The position numbers and the translations under genes were made by a program. Positions 34,633 through 45,231 of a stretch of DNA of 64,000 nt are shown here, one piece after another. Numbering within the stretch: position 1 is the stretch's first letter; each line of letters opens with the position of its first letter. Location of the stretch: the NCBI GenBank assembly GCA_020746875.1, contig JAGTJL010000002.1:620001-684000 (forward strand), read 5' to 3'. Source of the DNA: Rhexocercosporidium sp. MPI-PUGE-AT-0058. Lineage: Eukaryota; Ascomycota; Leotiomycetes; Helotiales. The notes under the pieces were generated by a model, which was given only the letters and a program-made list of their open reading frames with translations, was not told where the DNA came from and did not search any database.

Positions 34633-36193
34633 ATGGCATTCCCTCCACCACCCGTGAACACCATTGACTGGAGTGACATCGGATTCCGTGTCCGTGAAGG
34701 TAAACAGAAGACCCCTCCTTCACCCCTCATTCCACCCCTTCTCTTCCACTTCTTCTACTCTCCTAACACTCAACAGTCAATGGCCACATCGAATCCCACT
34801 ACAGCGTCAAGACCGGCGTTTGGTCCAAACCCGAATTCATAACAGACCCCTTCCTCCGCCTCCATGGCATGGCCCCGCCCTCAACTACGGGCAACAAGCC
34901 TACGAGGGAATGAAAGCCTTCCGCTCTCCCACCGACGAAATCACCATCTTCCGCCCCAATCGAAACGCCTCCCGCCTCGCGCACTCCGCGCAGATGGTCT
35001 CCATCCCTCCAGTCCCTGAATCCATCTTCTCCGAATGCGTACACGCTGCTGTCTCCCTGAACGCTGCTTACGTTCCCCCTCACGAGACGGGTGCTGCTAT
35101 GTATATCCGCCCGTTGATCTTCGGCTCAAGTGCACAATTGGGGTTGAACCCACCGGAGGAATACACTTTCTGCGTATACGTGCTCCCAGTCGGTGTCTAC
35201 CACGGCGTTCACCCGGTCAAGGCACTCATTCTCGAGGATTTCGACCGCGCGGCACCAGATGGAACGGGTAGTGCGAAGGTTGGAGGCAACTACGCACCAG
35301 TCTTGAAGTGGAGTGACAAGGCGCGGAACGAGGGATATGGAATCACGTTGCACTTAGACAGTAAGACACGGTCTGAAATCGACGAGTTCTCTACGAGTGG
35401 ATTTATTGGTGTGAAGGGAACCGGAGACGATATCACGCTTGTTACGCCCGATAGCAAATGTGTTATCTCGAGTGTCACTTCGGATTCTTGCTTGGAGATT
35501 GCGAGGAGCTTTGGGTGGAAGACGGAGACACGTTCTGTGAGTTTTTTCCAACTCGCCACTAGTGCTTACCCTACCTTTGCCTGGAGCGGAAAAGGGTATT
35601 GCAGGAGACAAAATTTGCCGTTTTCCTCGAAGAGATGAGGATCGTTGCCGTATTGCCTGTCTCGAGTGGGATATCGGAAGCTGAGTCACGTCCTCGCACC
35701 ACCAAAGTGGGCAATGGCAAGGATCAAGACCCTCTAAAATTCGTATCAAGTCTAGACAGTGCAATGCCGCGAAATTCGACAATTATCCAAGCTAATACTT
35801 TCCACAGATCAAATACGAAGAGCTTCCCAGTTTCTCCGAGGTCCTAGCAGCTGGTACCGCAGCAGCTCTCGTCCCCATCAAGTAAGTTCTCACCCTCCCA
35901 AAACCACCCCAGCCATCCCATAAGGAAAAGAAAAGGAAGTCTGCAATCTAACACCTTCTAGATCTATAACCCGCAACTCCCGCTCCGAAACCTCCTCCTA
36001 CATAGCTGAAGACTCAGAAGAGCCCGGCCCCATCTGCCTCAAGCTTCTCACCACACTAAAAGGTATCCAAGCCGGCAAGATCAAGGATACGTTCGGCTGG
36101 AACAGTAAGGTCGAGGCGGTTGATATCAAGAAGTACACGACAGGCGAACAGACGAATGGCACGAGTGGGGAGAGTGTAGATAAATTACCTTAG
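34633..36193 (+). CDS. Branched-chain amino acid aminotransferase (class IV PLP), with apparent 1-nt deletion
   Basis: Four exons: 34633-34699, 34777-35536, 35808-35881 and 35962-36193, about 390 residues if the frame is corrected. Family blocks include DPFLRLHGMAP, ALNYGQQAYEGMKAFR, the PLP-lysine region AKVGGNYAP, FSTSGFIGVKG and AAGTAAALVPIKSITR. The enzyme transfers the amino group between Leu/Ile/Val and 2-oxoglutarate. Within exon 2 the frame breaks inside HGMAP-ALNYG: one base is missing at the C-run near 34873-34876, so translation from the start meets a stop soon after. Everything else is intact, so a sequencing error in a homopolymer is as likely as a real mutation. No clear mitochondrial leader is seen. 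Confidence 0.85.
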
Positions 36194-37826
36194 GAGAGGA
36201 AAGGGGCAAAAGAAAAGAAAAAAGGAAGGAATGTAAAAAGTTGTGCTTCTTGTACGTCTGGTCAAAGTCTGCTTTCCTCTTTGTGGTAATGGGGAAAGTC
36301 CAGAATCTTGAACTGTGATATTCCATGATTTCTTCTCCCGTCTTGTTGTACTGAAGGCCGCTTCAGCTTTGAAGCCAAGCTTCTTCTCAGCAGTCTCCTC
36401 GCATCAAGCTTACTTACCACTCTTCATCCCACTCTAAATAGACCCCCGTACTCTATTCCTTCCTAGCCTTGAACGATATCTCCCTTTCTTCCTCTCTTCA
36501 TCTATCGGCCAGCACCACCCAGCAAAAGATCCGTGGCTGAAAGCTGTGTCTTGGCAAGCCCAACTGTAACTGTGGCTGTGCAGGATTTAAACGACGCGAC
36601 TAAACAACAGTAAACAAGCCAAGCCGAGTCACTCCCTCTCTGAAAGTATGAACCCTTTCCCCTCCCTTCACTTGGGCCGGGACAGGAGGCGATATCATTG
36701 CTTTCTATAGGTGCTTTGCATCTCTCTTTCTCCGTCCCACTTTTATCGGAATTAAGTACGTCTCCTCTGCACCTTTTATCTTCATTCCCCTTCGGCTAGT
36801 TCTGGAGAGTATCTGCGGATATCGAGTATATGCTTCTAGAGATAAATTGGAGAGTTCAGTGAATGGGTCCTGCGCTCTTGTTTTACTTTTTCTTTTTCTG
36901 CGTTTTTCTCGTTGATTTGAATTTTAGATTTGAGACTTTCATTGATCGGGTCTCCTGCTCGTTTTTATGGGTGCGGGGTGCTGTTGGCCCCGGGGGGGGG
37001 AGTTCCTTCCATATCTTGTGATTGTCTTATTTAGTTGGAAGGAGAGCGAGGGAGGGAAGGAAAGGAAAGGAAAGGGACGAATGAATTATGCGGTTCCAGG
37101 AATAGCATCCTTAGGTAATTTCTTTGGATTGTAAAGTCTACGGATGATGATACAGAGTGAGAGTGAGATTGAGGGTGAGGGCCGGAGTGTGATTCATTGG
37201 GGAATAATTCCGAGGAAGCAGCGAGGTTTTCAGAGGTTTTTTGGTCAAGGACTTTTAATTAATTCTTGAACCGTGGTAAAGAAGAGAATGGTGAGAGAGC
37301 TGAGAGTGAAGAATATATAAACTTCATCTCATTGCTCCGCACCGGAATGTAGCAACTATCCTACAGCATGAGGCTTCTTTGCTTCGAGATGGCACGTCGT
37401 TTCGTTACGCTATAGCCATCTATTGAGTCCAGGGCCGAGATCTTTGCTCTCCGCTCTTCTTGCCTAGATATATCTACGAAACGGTTTCACATATGGAAAT
37501 GGGCCGAGCATAGCTTTTTATCCTAAGTTGCATAAGAAAGTTGTGGGTATTTGAGGGATTTTGCGTGATTGGGTTGTGGGAGTATGGGTGGTGTATTTGG
37601 ATTGTTTCTCAATACTGCATGCCTCATAGAGAGTACGCGAGGAAGGCCAGGGTCTGAGTTGCATACTTAGATGCCCGATTCGGAGAGGAAGGGTATTGAA
37701 ATCTTTAGGCTGTTAGGGATATACACGCTAGTGATGAGTACTTGGGATGAAAGCGAAAGTGAAATTGGAAACTAACTTGTACGAGGGTAACATCAGTGAA
37801 AATCAGTGAAAATAGTTTTTTCGGAA
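36194..37826. other. Gene-less region, partly low-complexity
   Basis: About 1.6 kb with T/C-rich and G/A-rich stretches, including a G run at about 36993-37001. I see neither exons nor RNA genes. It separates the aminotransferase from the second BTB run. Confidence 0.45.
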
Positions 37827-38060
37827 TTACGTACCGAATATTTTGACTCTCGCGGATTTGAGGTTCCTTTTCATGGGCGGCAAGGCACATTGTGCTGTAT
37901 TCTCCAGTAAAGGTCCTTGGAAGGCCTTCCTGAAGAAGCCAGCTCTGGAGCAGATGAGATTCTTGTGGATGATGAATTCTTGGCGCTTGTTTCCAGCGCA
38001 GAACTTGTCGAGCTCGGATCTAGGGGCTCCTGAAGAAGGTTCAGTCAAGGTCAGAAGAAC
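37827..38060 (-). pseudogene. Truncated BTB relic (locus G)
   Basis: On the minus strand, NKRQEFIIHKNLICSRAGFF and RKAFQGPLLENTAQ match the first half of the BTB core of the neighbours (compare KRKAFSIHKKPLCSRSEDF in paralogue L). The frame stops soon after, and no helical region, signature or Cys/His tail follows. It is a fragment of a family member, not a complete gene. Confidence 0.6.
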
Positions 38061-38498
38061 TAATATGGAAGATGTGATGATGGAAGGAGACGTATCCCCT
38101 GAGTGTCTTTGGCAGATCGGCGGACAATTTCGAGGTATGATTTGCTTTGTCTTGTTCTTGCTTGGGCTTGCAGTGACGTTTATTCGACATTTTGAAGAGA
38201 GGAAAAGACGGACTGCTAAGCGAGGAGGAAGCTGACTAAGTGGCTTGTCTTGCGCTTTCAAAATGCGAATCTTGTCCTGGTTACGAAGAGGGCACATGCA
38301 ATATCGTCGTCCTTAGGGTTTCTTTTGATAAAACCCCACTTTTTGCTGTTCAATTCCATTGATTCATTTGTATTGCACGGAGAGAACCATGATGGACGTT
38401 GCTAGTGCTATGAAGTGACTGCCACAACAGTAACAGAGAAAAAGTCCGGTGCAGAATGTCTGAGCTTCTTTTTGCATCACCATCCAAGCACTTTCTGA
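38061..38498. other. Intergenic region between BTB loci G and H
   Basis: About 440 bp. No gene is supported. Confidence 0.35.
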
Positions 38499-39255
38499 TC
38501 AATCCTCAAATTTCATGCTCTCACTCCATGAATTGCCATTAGCAAACGGCCCTCCCAACTGTCCTTTGGCTTTCAAATAGCAGACTTCACCCACGCCATG
38601 TCGATGAAACATGCACTCAGTCAGCTCCCCATCCATCATATCATCCCACAGCGAGTCAATATCGTTTGGACTTGCACGAAGGAAGTCGAAGAACGATTTC
38701 ACCAAGTCGTCCTGCTGCGACCAAAGAGCGAAGATAGTCGAGATATTGCTTGAAGCTGGCATGGTCGAGTCTCTGAAGCCCCAAAGTCTCCAGGCAAGTT
38801 CATGGACACAATAACTTCTGAGAGGAGACTCGGCAGAAGTGTTCTTGAAAATGACAGCTGCAAATCCAATTGTGATCCATGGAACGCAGGCAGCATCGCC
38901 ATCTTCTTCGAGTGGAGATGCTGTTAACCGTATGTGATCAATGAGTCTGTTCTGAAGATCCTCGATGCAAAGCTTCTCTGCGAAGAAATAAAGATTGAAG
39001 ATACCAATGTACTGCTCCTTTGTCGTAAATTTGCCGACTTCCGAGTCGGATCGATACAGCCACGCGACGAACATGCCAAACACCTCAGGTGTCTCGTCAG
39101 GCAGATCCATCGTTCCCTCGTTCTCCTTGAATCCACTGATGAAAGCCTTGTGGAAGAAGTCGACCTTGTCGCATATCAACTTCTTGTGGATGACGAACTG
39201 CTTGCGGTTTGGGTCCTTGCCGACGTAGATGTTGACGAGTTCGATTCCCAGACTC
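38499..39255 (-). CDS. BTB/POZ protein with Cys/His tail (paralogue H), 5' exon unresolved
   Basis: The main exon, 39255-38499, gives GIELVNIYVGKDPNRKQFVIHKK, FFHKAFISGFKENEG, MFVAWLYR, then NLYFFAEKLCIEDLQNRLID, the signature FKNTSAESPLRSY and the tail CMFHRHGVGEVCYL (C-x2-H-x-H-x5-C) followed by 25 polar residues. A phase-2 acceptor sits exactly at the BTB entry, as in the paralogues, and a donor at 39308 would join an upstream frame that reads SSTLEPPTYLGE. That frame has no ATG before its stop near 39430, so the true first exon is not found. An internal Met at 39179 would remove the first BTB strand. The gene may be intact with another upstream exon, or 5'-damaged. Confidence 0.7.
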
Positions 39256-40039
39256 CTGGAAGCAGGTTAGATAGTGCAGTTGGAATTGAGGTGAGGATGT
39301 CTGCTTACTCGCCCAAATATGTGGGAGGTTCAAGAGTTGAGGAAGATATCTTGACTCGTTGACTGCACAATGGGGTTGAGAGTTGAGGGAAGAGTTGACT
39401 TTTGGCTCGACGATAAATTCTTCCGATCTACAACGAGGGATAATTAGCTTCGGGCCCTCAGGTCTAGTTGTATAGCGTGCGCGAACCTCCCTGTGATACA
39501 CTGGCGTAATGGGGAGAATGCTGCTGTGTTGTAGGATGGGAAGCTGGGAGCAGGTTTGAAGGTTCGAAGATGTGGTTTACTTTGAAGCGAGCCTAGCTTA
39601 ATCAGCTGCTCATCAGAGGTGAATTTGGTTTGAACAACGTTTTTTAAGAGAGGTCAAGGTTGAACGACGGTTAAACAACGGTGAATGTCAGTGTAAGACA
39701 GACTCTCTGATGTTCCTAGGTGCGGCTGCAATATTCGAGTTATGACTTTGACGAACAGCAACGCAATTCTTGAATCTCCATGAACCCACAATGGAGATTC
39801 AGTGTCAACCAAAGTTTGGCAACTTGTACCTCTAGAGCACGCACATATTCCCGATCAAGTCTTTATACAAGCTCAACACTTAGAGAACATGCAAACTTCT
39901 CACCCCTGCGTCATGAAATTCCGTCAAAAGATTCTATTTGACAGAAGCAACCACCGGTGAGGCAAACAAGGCAATTTCGAAGAATTTGAGCTCGCATCTT
40001 TCTCAACCAGTCACATAAGATATCTCTCAAGGTCGACTT
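39256..40039. other. Upstream region of paralogue H
   Basis: About 780 bp. It should contain the promoter and first exon of paralogue H. No other gene is supported. Confidence 0.35.
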
Positions 40040-40830
40040 GCTCGTCTTCTTCAAGGTAGGAGACTTCTTCTCTTGTATGTCTATGGAACACGCGCCACTT
40101 GAGGTCTAACTAGCTAACGTTCAGAATTCCTTCGGGTGAGTATTTCTTGCGGCCCATCAGGAGGTAGTAGAAGAAAGTATGATAGAATTGAGGATAGTCT
40201 TGACTGATTTCCCAAATTTTCTCAAGATCATTCCCTCTCATCAGAAATTCTTCTTCTGTGAGGTTGAAGCCGTCAAGCCGAAGTGATGATTTGCCATGCA
40301 AGTGATGAAGACTCGAAGGTTGGAATGTTCAGCAGTTCTGTCGAAGATGTGGCCAGCGCTGCTGACAATTAAAGCTTTGGATCCAGCCTTCGTGAATGTA
40401 GCCTTGTGATTCCCCCGTATTCTGTCCATGGTTGTATTTGCCAGGTTACGTATGCATATCTTTCGGCAAGAATGTAGATAGCGTAGATTAGGCGCTGGCA
40501 TGTCGTACAGTCAGCTTTTGGTAGCTTGCCACTGAAAATCTATTTGATGAGGTATTTAAATGCGTTTAGGGTCCTCCTCTAGCATGTGCATAACTCCATT
40601 TTGTGCCTCTTAGAAACCGGTCTCGAATGCAGCAGAGAAGAAGTTCGATGCCTGGCAGATGATGTTTTTGCAAATTTCAAATTCAACCCTATCTGGACCA
40701 ACTGTAATCGAAACCTTCTCCGTTCCAGAAATTCTAGGCAATTTTTAGCATTTCCTGCCCCGAAGCAGTTTCCAAACAACAGAGCGTACCCTTCGAGCCT
40801 CTTTGAGATCGTCATGGCGAAGGAAGCTTT
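40040..40830 (-). pseudogene. Decayed BTB protein with mutated Cys/His tail (locus I)
   Basis: Read on the minus strand, pieces in shifting frames give the whole family order. The BTB entry is VSITVGPDRVEFEICKN, then FFSAAFETGF, a TAA stop and EAQNGVMHMLEEDPKRI, and another stop. The helical region reads RKICIRNLANTTMDRI. The signature is FDRTAEHSNLRVF, then after a frameshift MRGNDLEKIWEISQDYP. The tail near 40055-40097 reads RVFHRHTREEVSYL. Both Cys of the C-x2-H-x-H-x5-C tail are replaced (Arg and Ser) while both His remain. Two stops and a frameshift mark it as dead. Confidence 0.72.
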
Positions 40831-41123
40831 GCGTTGAGCAGTCTTTGGTGGGGGTTGAGACTAAAGATGTCTTTGTTGACTTTTAGACTTGTTTACTTGT
40901 TGGCTTAATGGTTGAACAGCTCTCAATTCTCATTAGCAGGCATCGCCTAGAATGTCCAGACTGAGGAAAACACTATATCGGTCACGTGAATTAGCGTGCT
41001 CGCTTCTCAATCGCACTTCCATCGTCAACATCAACATCTTCCTTCACCCCACCAACCTTGACGTTGACCGTTTACTGTGGTATCAGAATCTTCGACGAGC
41101 CACAAAGCTAGATACCTGCCACA

Positions 41124-42302
41124 ATGGTTGTAAGTCTCTCTTATGCCATGTCAATATAGTATGATATATATACAGTATCTTGGTCCTGACGAAATGCAGC
41201 AACCTCACCATCGCCCCCCACAAGAGATTGATATGGATCGCGACGAGACATCTGTCACGCCAGCCACTCCAGTTACACCAGCCACACCTTCTACGAGCTC
41301 CCGATTACAAAGCAGCACGCAAATGGTGCTTGCCTATGAACACACAAAGCTGTCACTCAGCCAGTAAGTCCTCCCCCACCCGAGTTTTCTAAGGACCAGT
41401 GCTAATAGATGCGTTTTGAAGACGTTTGGGATATGAGGTGCTCACTCTTGTTGTTGGAGTGGAGCCCCGAGTCGAGCCTTTCGCCGTTCATAAAAACATG
41501 TTGCGGGATCTTGGTGGCAAGTTCACGCAAATGTGTGTTGACTCACCCAGTGGCACAAAGGTCCTCCTGAAGCATGAAGATCCTGAGGTCTTCAAACTTC
41601 TTCTTGATTACGCCTATACCGATGAGATCCCTCACGTCTCCGTTTGGGCTAATGCCAATGAGAAGGCTATCCAGCTCCGTAACTTGATTCAATTCTACGC
41701 GCTTGCTGACAAGTTCGTAAGTTTGCCTCGGTCTAAGTTCACCTTCTATGCTTCGCTGTAAACTTCTATCACAAGTACGCTAACTTCGATTTCTGACTTC
41801 AGAAACTTAACTTCGAAGTCCGAAACAAGACGATGGACAACATTCAAGATGGCTTTTACATTGTTGGCAAGCTCCCAGAAGGCCCTCTCGTCCATGCTGT
41901 ATACGAACACAGTGATGCTGATTCGATGCTCCGAAAGTTCTGTGCTGCGACTATGGCTTACAATCTCCACAACGAGCACTACATACAAGATGGTGTCATT
42001 CCTGTTTTGATTAATAGCAATGAGGATTTGATGATCGACTTCCTGGAGGCAATTCGAGCATATCGTCATCGAGAGGACCCACGGATTCGACACTGTACGT
42101 GTTCCTCTTTCTGCACCCCCATATACAGGTACTAACCCGAACTTTAGGTAAGGGCAACCCTCTCTGTGTTGAATGTGACGGCAGCAACCATCTTGAAGGC
42201 AAGGATGGTGTTTACCCATGCCGATTCCATATCCATGACAAGTTCAAGAATGAGGAAGGAGAGTTCGTTGATGGTCCGTGTTATCTCTGGAAGCGCGGAT
42301 GA
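41124..42302 (+). CDS. BTB/POZ protein with expanded Cys/His tail (paralogue J)
   Basis: Five exons: 41124-41129, 41176-41363, 41422-41716, 41803-42094 and 42148-42302, about 311 residues. The first exon would code only Met-Val before a consensus GTAAGT donor; starting at the ATG at 41194 instead is possible. A polar region rich in TPATP repeats precedes the BTB core (LGYEVLTLVVGVEPRVEPFAVHK, FKLLLDYAYTDEIP). The helical part holds LADKFKLNFEVRNKTMD and the signature YEHSDADSMLRKF. The tail has two extra Cys (NPLCVECDG) and then CRFHIH with 15 residues before CYLW. This member has the most introns and is the most diverged, yet it is complete. Confidence 0.8.
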
Positions 42303-42737
42303 ATCAATGCAGATGACAACCTGAGATATTTGACAGGACGTTCATTGTGTACTTGGAGTGACAGGGAGTTATGGTTTTTATTGTCTTGAGTTTGGCCTGG
42401 GGCTTTCTATCACACAGTGCGACGGCTATCTTGCGAGTACCAGGGATTGTCTTGAGATAAATTACACGAATGTTAGGAAGTACGGTTAGGACTCTGCATG
42501 GGCTGTAGCGGTAGGCGCTTACAAATGCAGAAGGCTATTCTGAAATGAATCACGACAATGCTTTGTATTTACCTGTCTTTCTATTGCTAATGCTACTCTT
42601 GCCGAAAAGGCGCTTCTTGCCTCTTCGACCACAGATTTAGATCAAAGAGGGGTCATCTGCCTTCCTTTTCAACACTTGCATTGATATAGATTCAGCTAGC
42701 ATCGCGAAGTCGAAACCACAAATTTCGTTTGAGCAAA
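42303..42737. other. Intergenic region between paralogues J and K
   Basis: About 435 bp. No gene is supported. Confidence 0.35.
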
Positions 42738-43494
42738 ATGGCCAACCCAACTTCAACCACGCTCAGCGCAAAGTATGCTATATCACTTGCGATTACATAA
42801 AGTATTCTAACGAGATGACAGAGAACCGGGAGAAGAGATCATCACGTTCTTCGTCGGACCCAAACGCAAAAGCTTCCCCATCAACCAAAAGCTGCTCACC
42901 GCGCGGTCCACCTTCTTCGCAACAGCTATCGAAGGCAGTCCCTCCTCTCCCGATCACCCCCTAGTTATCCATCTCCCTGACAATGAAGGCGCCACCTTCG
43001 AAGCCTTCTCCAACTGGCTCTACCACTCTACCATCCCATGCGCACCTGCCCAACCCGTCCCCAACCCACCATGTCCAACCCGCCGCCTCCAACGTCTCTA
43101 CATCTTCGCCGAGAAATACAGCATGCCCGATCTCTGCAACCGTGTCATGGATTCCATGCAAGACAATAACCTCCTGCACCAAATTCGACCCAGCATACAC
43201 CAAATTCGACGTACCTACAACAGCACCTGCGAGAAGAGCAAGCTCAGACTATACTGTGCTGCTATATTGAGTAGAGATTTAGTCAAGAGTACTCGTCCCG
43301 AAGAGGTGAAGAAATTCATGGATCTTATGGAGGAGGTTCCGGAGCTGGCGATGGATGTTATTCGCTTCCAGAAGCGTTTTGGGAGGAGGCTTCATTTTGC
43401 TCCAATGGTTGAGCCGCGGTTGAGAGAGGGTTTCACAGGGATGGGGAAGTGTCATTTTCATACGCATGCTGAGGGTGAGCTTTGTTATTTGTGA
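42738..43494 (+). CDS. BTB/POZ protein with Cys/His tail (paralogue K)
   Basis: Two exons: a 35-nt first exon 42738-42772 and 42822-43494, phase 2, about 235 residues. The BTB entry at the splice reads EEIITFFVGPKRKSFPINQK, then FFATAIEG, VIHLPDNEGATFEAFSNWLY. A Pro/Cys-rich insert (CAPAQPVPNPPCPTRR) replaces the usual loop. The helical part reads YIFAEKYSMPDLCNRVMDSM, with the signature YNSTCEKSKLRLY. The protein ends on the tail CHFHTHAEGELCYL. The BTB half is notably richer in C and poorer in AT than the second half. Confidence 0.83.
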
Positions 43495-44421
43495 TAAAGC
43501 TAGGTGCAGTTTCTGGTCATTGAGAATCTCTGTCCTTGCTGGTCTTTGTTTTCCTAGCTGCTCCGGGTCTCTCGAGTCTTGATGACAATCCATTAGACTA
43601 AAACCCACCATTCAATAAAGCCCTGTTTGGTAGAACAGAAAGCTTCTACACCACTTCATATCAATGTTTTGTATCCAATGTGGTAATATAACTAAGCTCA
43701 GAAGAAGCTCAAGAATGGCTAATTATATCGCCGTTTGTGACCTGGTCTGCCAACAGTCAAAATCAAAATGGAAGCTACGAAATTAATGCCTACTCGAAAT
43801 TCTCCTAGATTCGAAACAAGTGTCCTGGAGAAATGATGAATTTTTGAATCTACAAAACCGTCGCCGCAACGTCAATAAGAAAAACAAGTTCCTGGACTGG
43901 AGCTACCCAGTTACGCTGTTAGCGAATCGCTAAGCTGATCTTTCTGATTTTTTCTCTGCTCGTCTTATGCCCCCAACTACCCCATTAACAATACAACTTG
44001 AAAGAGAAAGCAACGCCATTCATTCGACCAAGAGACTTGCTCTCAGCCTCGTGTCCTTCTACAGGTACTTACTTAGCTCGAGTGATAAAGGACTTAAGCA
44101 TCGAAGCAGATCCCAGTGCCTCTTCCATCATCTCAGTTGCGAAGAAAGGCTAAGACTTAACGTGAATCATCAGATACTCGCACAACTCCAGCTTTTGAGA
44201 AGCCTCACGACCTGCTCCTGCTCACGTCCTTCCAAAAAGTTCGATAAGGATTCACTTATATCGAAATCTACCCTCAGTATCCTTAGCTTCCTACGGCTTC
44301 AGGCTCATCAGCACATGTTTCAATAGATTCGTCATTACGGGTGAGCTCACTTCTTGCTTACTTGAGCATCCTTTTGCTCTTTCCTTCCCATCTCATCACA
44401 TTACGTTCATCCGATACCACA
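43495..44421. other. Intergenic region between paralogues K and L
   Basis: About 930 bp. An ORF at 43967-44326 has no family resemblance and I do not call it. Confidence 0.35.
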
Positions 44422-45231
44422 ATGGCACTTTCAAAGTTCATGGATCTCGACATCGAGTAAGTCATTTCCATGCATGGAATCTGGAGCCTCATTCACGATT
44501 CGTCTGCTAACTTTTTGCCTAGGACTATAGGTAACGACATTGTCACTATCCACGTTGGACCGAAAAGGAAGGCATTCTCGATCCACAAAAAGCCCCTCTG
44601 CAGCCGATCCGAGGACTTCGATAAGGCTTTCAATAGTGGTTTCAAAGAATCTGATAGCACTATGAACCTTCCGGAAGATGACCCAAACGCCTTTGACTTT
44701 CTAGTAGTTTGGATCTATCAAGATCGACTGCCAAAATTTCCCAGCGGAAAGTTCTCGGATGATATCAAGGGTTGTGAAAAGTACACGATCGTACTCGAAG
44801 ATCTCTTTTTCTTATCCGAAAAGATCTGCTTAAATGAGCTCTGTAATAAGATTATGGACGCCAAACAAGATGCCGATAACATATCAAGCTGCATACCAAG
44901 CCCAATGGGGATACAATATGTTTACAAAAATACTTCAAAAGGTAGCAAGATACGGCTTTATTGCGCCGCAGCTTCTTTCTACGATGGATCCTTAATAGCT
45001 GATAGAAAAGAGGACATCCAAGATTACAAGGAAGCTGCGATCGCGGTCCCTGAGTATGGCGCCGACTGTCTGGAGTTCCACCTTAAACATCGACTTGAAA
45101 TAGTGGCTGGAGGCCGCTGGAGGCTGGATTTTCAATCAGGCACCGGAAAACGTGGAATTGGCCAGTGTTTCTTTCATATCCACGGAAAGGGAGAGATTTG
45201 CCATCTCGATGTGGAAGCAGCGATGAATTGA
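44422..45231 (+). CDS. BTB/POZ protein with Cys/His tail (paralogue L)
   Basis: Two exons: a 35-nt first exon 44422-44456 and 44523-45231, phase 2, about 247 residues. The BTB entry is NDIVTIHVGPKRKAFSIHKK, then FDKAFNSGFKESDSTMNLPEDDP and FLVVWIYQ. The helical part has LEDLFFLSEKICLNELCNKIMD and the signature YKNTSKGSKIRLY. The tail is CFFHIHGKGEICHL at about 227-240. It is the best-preserved member and a good reference for the relics: loci F and G are closest to it in the BTB entry. Function unknown; BTB-mediated oligomerisation is the only role the family supports. Confidence 0.85.

Noticed and set aside
43967..44326. Plus-strand ORF of 119 codons between paralogues K and L
   Set aside because: Ser/Leu-rich translation without BTB resemblance or any conserved motif; it precedes the real start of paralogue L.
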